NCBI GenBank assembly: GCA_002633005.1
Contig: NMRA01000408.1
Coordinates: forward strand, 310,001-374,000
Source of the DNA: Phoronis australis
Taxonomy: Eukaryota; Phoronida; Phoronidae
DNA: 64,000 nt
Direction of reading: 5' to 3'
The stretch's first letter is position 1. The number at the start of each line of letters is the position of its first letter. Of the stretch, positions 32,046-64,000 are shown piece after piece. Below the pieces are notes generated by a model. It was not told where the DNA came from and did not search any database. It was given only the letters and a program-made list of their open reading frames with translations. The position numbers and the translations under genes are program-made.

Positions 32046-32275
32046 ATGCGCACCCAGGGGCCCACATCTGCCGGCGAAAAGGGCCAATCAGATCCGCCTC
32101 AGAGAAACAAAAACTCTGAAAAAAGTAGAAAACGTGACAAAAATTCGCTAAAAAGGCAGGAACTACCAAAATTCGGAGAAAGTACAATTCATAACTCTGA
32201 ATGTACCCCGTGAATTTTAGTAAGGTCTACATTCTCAAACATTCGAGCCCCCCATTTTTAGGCTGGGTGCGCGCA
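32046..32275 (+). mobile_element. GCGCGCACCC MITE, copy 3
   Basis: About 230 bp from ATGCGCACCCAGG to the inverted end GGCTGGGTGCGCGCA. The subterminal GAGCCCCCCAT matches the other copies. The right CATG flank has mutated to AAGTG. The interior is the most diverged of the four. Confidence 0.75.
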
Positions 32276-33084
32276 AGTGTTCGTTTACGAGTAACACTGC
32301 GATTCCTGGGGCCGATTACATCATTAGCTCGTCTTCTCTGAAAATGTGAACTGGTAAACTACCCTTTTGACTCCCCGTGGGCGAGGCATTACTATGACAA
32401 TTAGCGGAGCGTGGTAACAAACTAGTTTCCGTTCAATAGGTGTTCAGCCAACCAGTATTCTACTGAGATTGATACATAACTCGTGATTTCCTTTGTGCAC
32501 TTGCCTCACGTTGTGTAAGCCGTGATACTTTACAAGTTGCCTTTATTTTGAGTAAATAGGCCCAGTGAGCCTAACCGCTTGCTCTAGCCCAGGGGCTGTT
32601 ACCTCAAAAGCCGTTGCGCAATGGAACTTCACCACTTGAACTATCTGACCGACGTCTCTGAAAGTGCCATTCTTGAGTGATATGCATGTGTGTGGTTAGG
32701 CCTTTCTACCAAATTTTGTTTCAAGGCTATAAACACATGCAGAAAAACTGCGAATCTAAGGTAAGAATCGCGCGCTTGAGCTTAAAGTTAAACTGAAAAG
32801 CGAATTCGACATACGGTGAAAGTTATAAAGCTCGAGTGAAACCGAAGGAAACATAGACAGGTTATCAATTGAAGCAAATCTTGTTAATCCCTAATGTATG
32901 TTCAGGGTTGTTCAATTTAAAGCTACATCTCGCCATGTTTAGCTGGTTAAAGAACAAAAGTCGAATTACTAGGTCTTTTATTATCACAACATGATGTCGG
33001 ATGGACATTCCTTGATGTCACATGCTTTACAAAATTACTCATCTTAAACGTAATGATGCGCTTTTTCAAATTCGCAATTCTAAT
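32276..33084. other. Intergenic, nothing recognised
   Basis: No exon or repeat that I can support. Confidence 0.4.
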
Positions 33085-33250
33085 GAGTCTGAAGCGTTTT
33101 CTTGAATAGCTGGTGATTTACGATTGCTTACGGACGTAGAATCCTGCCACGACAAGGAGTATTATGAGAACGATCGACTTCATGCGAGTGAAAGACCGAA
33201 TACGATTTTGTTTTTAGCCAAATACTGATACAATGCAAAATGCAGCGTCA
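33085..33250 (+). repeat. Diverged dispersed repeat, copy 2
   Basis: Ordered words TGAGTCTGAAGCGTTTTC, AAGGAGTATTATGAGA, GAGTGAAAGACC and TACGATTTTGTTTTTAGCC correspond to those at 14270-14465, same strand. Confidence 0.5.
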
Positions 33251-33586
33251 AGTGGCGTAGTCCATGTATGATACGCCGTAACAATTAACAGTTACATTTT
33301 ACGTTGTTAGGCCTCTCCTTACAAATAACAAGTTGTTACAATTTATAACATAGAAAATAAATCTGAAACTAAATGAGTTGATCCAGATCCTCTGAAGGAT
33401 ACTATTGTTTGACGAAATGTAGAATAAATGTATGTAATTAAAACTGAAAGTTTCGGATATAATCATATCCTTTGTCAACAGAACCAGTCTAGAAATAGAA
33501 TAAAATTAAACACGATATGACAAATGACATCTGGGCCCGGAATCTAATTTTTGTACTCCAAACGAACTCGAAATTACTTTTGGTCA

Positions 33587-33876
33587 CTTCTCTGTTACTT
33601 CTTGCGAACTCAAGATAAGTGGTTATTAGTCTGTGCTCGAATACATTATAGTTTACGCATATGAGCTCCTAGTTCAAGTTTGCACTTGAAGACCCTAATG
33701 TTCGTACTAAAAACTCGAGTAAAAACTCGAAATTTCGAGTTCAGACTCAAACTTTTAGCTTTGATCTTGGGTTTATCAACTGCAAACTAGGACTAAAAAA
33801 TTATCCACGTAAGTCATTATATACTCGAGCATAAAATAATAGACACTTATCTTGAGTTCGCACAAAAGTAGAGTAG
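33587..33876. mobile_element. Foldback element, ~100-bp imperfect arms
   Basis: Left arm (33587-33690) and right arm (33780-33876) are imperfect inverted repeats sharing GCGAACTCAAGATAAGTG, ATGCTCGA-like and CCTAGTT..TTTGCA. The loop is about 90 bp and is itself rich in CTCGAGT/ACTCGAAA words. No coding content. Confidence 0.7.
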
Positions 33877-34109
33877 AAAATGCCAAACGTGTGCGGATGG
33901 GCATAGCTGTCTTACAACATCTCTTGTGGCGCTTTTTATTGCCCATATTACCAGAGATTACCTATTATATAGTATTTACCTGTATTCATTTTATTGCAAT
34001 TGTACTAGTCATAATAAATGACCTTATATCGCCTACCTCGGTCTCCTTTTCATCTCTGGTAACGAGCTTGCGACGCACGTATCATTTATTTATTATTCGG
34101 GACGTATGT

Positions 34110-35170
34110 CGATCATAAAATTTAAGAAGTCTTTATTGTTTAATCCATCGGTTTCAAATGTGTTAAGCTTATCTGTACAAATTGTTCTCTTTTGAGACTG
34201 TGAGGGGTACTGGGTTACTGAAGTTTTTCTATTATTTGTACAGAAAGATCTTGTAGATTATGGTTTTTGGAATTGATACGTATAGTATCAGGTATGTTTT
34301 TTATGTGTTATGCTAAATCTATGGTTGCGAAACCGAGTTTGTGGATTATGTTGAGTTTGTCCTACGTATTGGACGGAACAATGTCTACATGTTACTATGT
34401 ATTTGACATTGTTGGTCGTGCAGTTTTCAGAATAATGTTTTATTTCGAAGTTTCCATTGATTTGAGAAGACTGGAAGAAAGTATTGTCGTTGATAAAGTT
34501 ACGCATTTTGCATCTAGATTTGTTATATTGTGTGTTGCAAATATGTTTGTCAGTTTGGTTTTTAGTGTCCCTGTTTGCTCCAACTGAATAATTATTTAAA
34601 CTTTGATATTTTCTCCAAGAAATTATTGGTGTATGAGGAAATTGCTTTTTCATTTGAGGGGAAATACGCAGAGTGGAAAGATGTTTTCTGAAGACGTGGC
34701 TAATTCCGTTTAAGCATGAATTGAGCATGGTTATGAAAGGTATTCTATAATTAGTATTGAGGTCTTTCGTTTTAGTTCTTAAAGATTCATTTCCTGCGAT
34801 TGAGCGGATTTTGTCAAACTATTTGTGTATAAGTTGTAAGGGGAAATGACGTTGAAGTAAGTAATGCTTGAGTGCTTTTAAGCGGTAGTTAAAGGCAGTT
34901 TTTTCTGAACAATGCGTCGGATTCTAAGTGCAAGGCTATATAGAAAGTTTTTCTTACAGTGAAAGGGATGCCATGTCCTTGAGTGATGTGGCAGATATTG
35001 GTGTTTGTCAGTTTCTTTACAGAATAAGTCCGTTCCTAGTTTATCATGGCTAAGGATGACAGTGTCATCTAAAAATTAGATTTTTTTGAGGAATGTCATG
35101 AGTGAACTTTATCGTGGGAAGAAATTTGTTAACATTTTCTAGGAATACATGTAATTTTTGTGGGCCATGG
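34110..35170 (-). mobile_element. Penelope-like retroelement remnant (RT end + GIY-YIG)
   Basis: On the minus strand, in broken frames, the order is: FLENVNKFLPTIKFTHDIPQ and TDLFCKETDKHQYL (thumb side of a Penelope-type reverse transcriptase), HCKKNFLYSLALRIRR, then a longer open piece (34728-34288). That piece holds KYIVTCRHCSVQYVGQT and TRFRNHR, the N-terminal GIY-YIG nuclease block, followed by DLSVQIIEKLQ and the DGLNN end. These are the hallmarks of a Penelope-like element. Several stops and frameshifts show it is dead. The RT core and 5' part are absent. Confidence 0.75.
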
Positions 35171-35296
35171 GTTCAGATCATATCATTGATGACAATTTTA
35201 TTATAGGTAAGACTTATGGGAAAGTCACTCGGCGACGTACAAGTAATATGATTATGAAATGTGTGAAAAGCGAAGATACATCTATTGCCGCAGTCC

Positions 35297-35373
35297 CTGG
35301 GTCCAGGGGGTTGTGGGTCGTGGGGGTTGTGGGTCGAGGAGGTCTTGGGTCGAGAGGATCAAGGGGTCGAAGG
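35297..35373. repeat. Degenerate GGGTCG minisatellite
   Basis: Runs of GGGTCGNGG-type units. The open frames crossing it on both strands (Gly/Val-rich or Pro/Asp-rich) are products of the repeat. Confidence 0.7.
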
Positions 35374-36636
35374 GGTTTTAGAACAATCCCATCTATTCTT
35401 CTCTTCCTATGCCACCCCACACCAGCTCTCCAACTACCCCAAACTTTCCCACTTCCCGGATCTTCAGTCGATCATGTTGTAGATTTTACGGATTCAACTG
35501 GAAACAAAATTGTTCCGGCTGAAGCGGGCCAATTGAAAACAAAATTGTTCCCGATGGCCAAAAAGATATGAAAGATATCCGCCAAAACAGTTACACGTAT
35601 AGACGGAGTTTTCCAGAAGAAATCGTATTAAAATAACATTTCTTATTCACCCTAATAAGCGCCCATGCCCTGTAAGCGTCCCCACGCGTTTTTAGACTGC
35701 TAAAATACGAGTCCCCCAGTCCATGAACGCCGTGTACATGCGAAAATGCCTTACCTACAGTTCTAAAATTCTAAAGTAACGTCCTGAAAAAATCATTGTG
35801 CGCTGAATTTGCAGACCACGAGCCTCGTCGCTATGTCAGTATTTGGCCGTGACTATACACTTCAAACTTCCGTCGTACTTCAAAAAGAACGCAAAAGTTT
35901 TGCTGATCTTGCGAGGGACGTGTCCTACTATGGTCGGGAATTCCGGAACAGACGCAGCGTACTTGGTATACTGGTTTGGGCCATGTCAATGTCTCGTGAG
36001 ATTGTCCCTTCGTGTGAACGACACGTTAAAAAATTTGCAGGTCCATATTCCCCCATGAATCCTTACCGAATCGATGTCTTTGTAGCTTTCGAGACGTGTC
36101 GAAACTTTTACCACAAAGGCTGCAACCGTGTTCTTTCATTGCTTAAAAATAAGAGTTAATATGAAGACGAATCCGAATCTGAATTTAAAAAACATAGAGG
36201 AAAACGTCCAACACAGTCCTGTAAAAGGATGACTGCTCTCTCTTAGTCGCTTTCACGGAGGTCGTTGTAAATATCGTCCGCGACCTTTACTCGTTCAAAA
36301 AACGAAAATGCCTCAATGAGATGGCGATCAGCTCTGTAAAAGATCGTCACATTGTTGTGCAATTGTTAAAGGCGAAGGCAACCTTTTTCCATGTCATTTT
36401 GAGCTAAAATAAGGTTGGTTGGTTATCCTAGACATATATTTTTCACTTAATTACAGCTTTTCGTAATTTTATTAATTATTCGTCCGCTTTTCCGGAAGTG
36501 ACGTTTTAGGAGGCAAGCGCTTCCCGCCAATTTCTTTTCACATAGTCTGACTGTGAGAGCTGCCGAGTCAGTCATTGTTCTACCTCGGTTGTGTTAAGTT
36601 CCGTCGTTGTTCGCTTTCATTTACTAGTCAGTCAAC
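35374..36636. other. No gene resolved; decayed coding-like frames
   Basis: Two overlapping plus-strand frames (35809-36159 and 35843-36058) look protein-like in patches, as does a further stretch at about 36265-36410. None has a recognised family or splice sites. They may be a decayed transposon ORF or chance. The last 150 bp, with GAAGTGACGTTTTAGG and CTTCCCGCC, may be the leader or promoter of the THAP ORF that follows. Confidence 0.3.
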
Positions 36637-36864
36637 ATGCCACACTGTTGCTGCGTACCGGGATGTAGTAATTATCGGCTCACGCGCGCTTTGGGAGTGC
36701 CTTTGCATCGCTTTCCGATGGATGACACACTTCGCCGTACTTGGCTCGTTCGTGTGAAGAACGCAGCGTTACCCGTCCACGCAACGTACAAAGCAGTGGA
36801 GAATTACCGTGTGTGTGGCAAGCACTTTCTGCCGTCCGATTACGAAAGGGATNACGATTTTTAA
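36637..36864 (+). CDS. THAP-domain protein, truncated or single-domain
   Basis: The ATG frame encodes a nearly complete THAP zinc finger: CCVPGCSN (residues 5-12) gives the first zinc pair, LHRFPMDDTLRRTWLVRV (22-39) the core with the FP and W landmarks, and YRVCGKHFLPSDY (55-67) the second C-x-x-H pair and aromatic end. It stops at codon 76, shortly after an undetermined base at 36853, so the AVPTVF-type tail is missing. If the N hides an indel, the frame could run on. No second exon was found before LRRC74A starts at 37335. It is an orphan THAP gene, a first exon, or a remnant of a P-type transposon. Confidence 0.7.
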   Translation: MPHCCCVPGCSNYRLTRALGVPLHRFPMDDTLRRTWLVRVKNAALPVHATYKAVENYRVCGKHFLPSDYERDXDF

Positions 36865-37334
36865 GACACTACAGTAGCATATAGCAAATTAAAACAAAAA
36901 CATAATCACCCTGCGGTAACATGGTGGCAGATATGTTTATAGGTCACTGCCAGTTCGCTTTTGTAACCAAGAAGTAGCGAAACATAATTGTTTTGCGCGT
37001 TTGCATTTCTATTCTGACCGTTTCGTTCACGATTCGTAAAGCGCAATTGGTTTTACTTAATTATTAATGGCACACGCGTTATCTTCAATGCGCACTACTA
37101 CTTCATAAGTTATTTATACTTCAATTATAGGGTCTACTAATTTACTCAAATTGCATTGTCAAACCTCTTTAAAATTAAGCCGGACGATGAGCAAAGAAAG
37201 TCCGCGATTGGGCTGAATATTTCAGAAACATGGTATAACCGCCAACAGAAAACACGACAACGTTCATCGTTTGTTACATCTATATAACGTCTAGGCTCAC
37301 GTGACTTGTATGTAGTTTGTACTTGTCAGGTGAC

Positions 37335-50298
<12,964 letters not shown>

Positions 50299-51220
50299 TC
50301 ATGGAATTTTATTACTATTGTGCTGACAGAAATGAACACAAAAATGCTAATATCCTACAGTGTATGGATGGATCGAGTATCGCCTCCAATTATAAGAATC
50401 CTGTCATGATCTCGTAAATAAGACGCAAAACTCGTAGCATCTTCAATTTGGTTATGAGTGCGCGATGCGAACATGCTTCCTCCACAAGATTGTCCAAAGC
50501 CTGCGTCAGTAGTGTCCACCCAGCTAAATATCTTTTGGAGGAGGCTACAAACATGTCCTAATTTGTTTAAATCCGAAACAGCATATCTCAGAAATAACTG
50601 GTTGGATTCTTATGGAAGTTTGAGATACTAAGCTTTATGCAGCGTTCCCCAAAACGCTGTGCATATAAAGAAATTATTTTTTAAAAGTTCTCCTTTTGCA
50701 CTAGGAACTATCAAGAATAGAACTCGTTATTTTTAGAAAAGAAATTGAAGTTGCATAAAGGAAAATGAAATGATAAATTAGAAATCTATATCAGCGTTTT
50801 TGAGATTTCACTTTGAATATTCATATCTAACGAAATTTCGAAATTTAATCATGTTTAGTTGTTGATACCGTTGCTTTACTACATGTATGAATGTAAATTT
50901 CTTTTTTGCTCAGTTAATGGCACATTGGTATAAAGTCAAAAATCAAATTCTTCAGACTTTCTATATTCAGAAAATATATGTTTTGACCGAGTTAAAATCA
51001 ATGTAGAAATTGTGTAGAATGAACAGACTTGTCGAAAAGGTGCTACACTACCGTAAGTTAGCAGCCATGTGTGCCTAGATAATGATAAGATCATCTGAGA
51101 CGTGCGGATTTCTTAGAAGTTTGAGAAAGAGGCTCACAACAGCACAAGCTGACGTAATCGTCGACTTGCTACTGTTTTATAACAATGCCTAATAGTTTGT
51201 TCACGTGTCTTGCTCATTAA
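50299..51220. other. LRRC74A 3' flank, no gene seen
   Basis: No AATAAA close to the stop was found on the plus strand, and nothing else is recognisable. Confidence 0.4.
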
Positions 51221-51329
51221 TAGAGAGGTTTCTCAAAGCGACGTGAACGTGAATTACCATGCATTTATAATACCGCGTCAGACATGCCATTGTTCGCAGG
51301 AGTTCGTAGAAACGACGTTTTCACATTCA

Positions 51330-51393
<64 letters not shown>

Positions 51394-51580
51394 TATTTGG
51401 CGGATAGGTACTACGATAACTGGACACCCTGAGCTCAGTTATTTTCTTCACGTTTACTTTCACGTTCGCGTAAAAACTTAGCTGTTGCGAAACCCAGGTT
51501 TGTTACTGTAACGTGAACTAGCACTCGCAGTTACGCATGCGTCATAATTCATATTCACGTCGCTTTGCGAAACCTCTCTA
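51221..51580. mobile_element. TA-flanked MITE with internal CATATA microsatellite
   Basis: Inverted termini GAGAGGTTTC(T/G)CAAAGCGACGTGAA, each bordered by TA, suggest a Tc1/mariner-type TA duplication. A CATATA/TA simple repeat at about 51333-51386 sits in the middle, followed by a T run. Tyr/Ile-rich frames across the microsatellite are artefacts. Confidence 0.78.
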
Positions 51581-53244
51581 ATGACGCCACAGAAATAACG
51601 GTTTCTGAAGGTAATGTATAGATGAATTCAATTATCAAAGGTATTGTCGTTTCTTATATTTTGATACGCTCTTTTAAGTATAAAAACTTACGGCAGCCTG
51701 AGCAGTTGCAACATTTGCAAGTGTAGAAGAGGTCTATCAAGGCTTCGCGGTACGGTGTATTACGTTGGCGGAATTTGTATTAACCGGAAGATGTGTTATT
51801 GAAAGGTTGGAGGTCCTCGTGGATAAAAATGGCCGGGAGCTGGCGATAACACTTGAGCAAAATATTTTGAAACCTGAAAACTCAATCAGGTCAGATTTAC
51901 CTGTCTATAAACTGCCCTTTTATGTTCTTTGTTCCATTAATTTCACAACACTATTACGAGTGTAGTTCTCTTTGTCTCATGCAGAAAACGCCAGTTTTCG
52001 GCCATGTTGTTATATATGTCACACCTTATTACATAATTAACGGAATAAAATTTCTCCAAGTCTATTACTCTGTCGTAATTTTTTATCGTTTCTTTGTTTG
52101 TACACACGTTACTTGTGGAATTTTTCGCTCGATCGACTTGAAATTCGCAAACAACATGTATCTTGTTAAAATCTAGATGCCAAATAAGACTAATGATGGC
52201 GCCCTGGCATCCACTTTTCAAATTTTAGGACTATCCTTTTTCACTCCCATTAGTTGGTCAGCTGACTTGCATTGTTTGAAAATCATTTGACAAAACATTG
52301 TTACTTTTTACTAACCAGAAAAGTTAAAGCTGAAATTCGCCCTGTTAAGCGGACTAAACACGAAATAGACCTTTAAACTTACTAAACCGGTCTCAAGAAC
52401 TTTCCTAACCATGATAGGACTTACTTTACCGTGAAAACCATATAAACCTTCAGTAGGTCAAGAACCCCGCCGGTTCGTTGATCTTATTAGGGTCATTTTC
52501 GTGAGTACATTGCTAACCATATCTTGCTTTTGGGTCTTCGGTTAAGAGCTCTAAGAATGTTTAAAATCAGTCAAGCAGGTCGAAATGCAACGTAAAGTGT
52601 GTATAACTGTATAGACTGCTCTGCTATAAGTCATGTAGTGAAAAGTGAATTCCTTTTGTTCAGCTGCTGTAAAAAATCAAAAAAAAAATTAGGCAATGAC
52701 TTGCCCCTTTGAAAAACTCACTTAGAACCTCCACTCTGTTGCAACAAGATCATTTAGCTCACCATTTACCAGCAAACGAAACATTAGAAATTCGTGTAGT
52801 TGACTAATCCACACCTCACCAAGTTATCGGACAGATGTCACAAGATGTCCCACAAAGTACTTGAAAAACATCAGCAGCCCCGCAGGTGAAATCTGCTGAA
52901 TTAAATGGTATCACTGATCACACGGCATAGTGGTGGAAAGATTAATCATGTTATAGTTGTACACGAATTTATTACTTATGGGAGCCGAGCTCGAAAAATT
53001 CGTATTCTAATTAATGTTTTGGAGAAATATTCAAATGTTCATCGGAAACCGCTGCCGTACACCTCAGTGATTTGATGAAGATAAGTTTGGTTTTCTCATA
53101 TAATGGTGGTACTTACTGGATGTTTGAAAAATTATGCGACATACGGCCTCAAAATCGGCCTCTAAACTAAACGGCAGGACTTTACTTCCGTCTCTGGAAG
53201 AAGTCCAGAAGGTACTGTGAAAAATCTTCAGAAATCATACAACT
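51581..53244. other. Intergenic, no gene seen
   Basis: No exon. AAAGCTGAAATTCGCCCTG near 52327 echoes a string near 43950 and may be another old repeat. Confidence 0.4.
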
Positions 53245-53390
53245 CAGTAGCGGATTTAGAGAGGGGGGCAAGGGGGCCGTGGCAACCCCTGAAATTCTCC
53301 CACATTCCATTTGGCACTGAGTTCGGGGGGTGCGAATATCTGACGGGCAAAATCCTGTATAATATTCTGCCCTGCCCCCCCCGAATGAGC
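53245..53390 (+). mobile_element. Decayed copy of the small hAT-type element
   Basis: Starts CAGTAGCGGATTTAGAG and follows the element at 27465 (GGGGGCC, CCTGAAATTCTCCCA, GGGTGCGAATATCTGAC). The right terminus is missing after a run of C. Confidence 0.65.
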
Positions 53391-53812
53391 TTAGTGATAT
53401 AACTTTGGCTGACTTTTCAAAATTATCTCACTCGTGGCAAACTTCCAAAGTTAGACAAAAAGTTAGCCGCCACGAATCGCCAGTTTTCACACTGCACGAC
53501 CGAGCACCACTAACCTAAAGCTGTTATACCGTGTTCTAATGTAAACACTTCAACTTGCACCTCAGAAGCAACGTCATCGCGTTCTTGTCCTCTGTTGGAA
53601 CTGAGGTATGCTACAAAAATCTCACATAATTCCGCCGACGACCATACTGCTTAACGGCTGGAACTACCCGGCCGTTACTCACAAACTTTAAAGCCCTGTC
53701 AGTTCTCAATTCTAGAAATCACTTCTAACCTGAGTTACTAAGCAACACCTGAAACTGATTTCAAAACACGAGATGTCCTAAGTCAAAATTTGTTTGTTGA
53801 TAGAAGACGCGA

Positions 53813-53818
53813 GTTTAT
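53813..53818 (-). terminator. Polyadenylation signal of the protease gene
   Basis: AATAAA on the minus strand about 100 bp beyond the protease stop codon (53916-53918), a normal distance. Confidence 0.6.
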
Positions 53819-53915
53819 TGCTTCTTTAAGAATAGATTTGTTGTTACTCTCATTCAAAACTCAGAATGTCATTTATGCAATTTCATTCCTTGTTTCTTCC
53901 ATGTCCGTTCCTTTT

Positions 53916-63957
<10,042 letters not shown>

Positions 63958-64000
63958 CTGAGCACGCTCTCAAGTATTCACGACCTTTCAGTTATTTCAT

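Noticed and set aside
34267-34587. Plus-strand 106-codon frame with membrane-like segments
   Set aside because: Antisense of the Penelope-like GIY-YIG region, which has clear family motifs on the minus strand.
35158-35571. Plus-strand 137-codon Gly/Val/Arg-rich frame
   Set aside because: Its composition is produced by the GGGTCG minisatellite and its start lies in the Penelope remnant.

Overview
The window is nuclear DNA from an animal that is not a vertebrate, probably a marine invertebrate. The evidence is intron-rich genes with GT-AG splice sites, recognisable metazoan proteins, AT-rich intergenic DNA and many small decayed transposons. I cannot place it to phylum. Two runs of N (29843-29907 and 45808-45970) are assembly gaps. 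Most long open frames are meaningless; the real genes were rebuilt by joining short exons whose splice phases and family signatures agree.

Four genes are well supported. (1) An Na+/K+-ATPase beta subunit (ATP1B-like) on the minus strand, six exons, 25001 down to 16250, with a second possible first exon at 21622-21658. (2) WDR4, the non-catalytic subunit of the tRNA m7G46 methyltransferase, on the plus strand as one uninterrupted coding exon at 25310-26515. Genes 1 and 2 are head to head, with 308 bp between their start codons. (3) An LRRC74A-like leucine-rich-repeat/EF-hand protein on the plus strand, 13 exons, 37335-50298, 528 codons. Its intron 10 carries a long TCA/GCA repeat in the open frame of exon 10. 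(4) A trypsin-like serine protease on the minus strand, at least seven firm exons between 61915 and 53916 plus two probable upstream exons to 63957. It ends in an unusual Lys-Gly-Asn-Gly repeat tail. The four proteins have no evident common pathway.

The rest is repeat-rich. From 1 to 16 kb there is a 17-bp satellite with a five-unit higher order, a non-autonomous hAT element with an 8-bp target duplication, palindromic modules, a THAP-domain exon, a foldback element with perfect 50-bp arms beside a possible galectin-like exon, and weak signs of a minus-strand gene. From 26.5 to 37 kb there are MITEs, a LINE 3' end, an acidic ORF behind an E-box/CRE promoter, a frameshifted THAP domain, a Penelope-like element remnant and a third THAP domain. 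MITEs, direct repeats and simple repeats fill the introns of the LRRC74A and protease genes.

The observations most worth following up are the protease tail, the two ATP1B first exons and the shared promoter with WDR4, the in-frame poly-Ser/poly-Ala tract of LRRC74A intron 10, and the cluster of THAP fragments.
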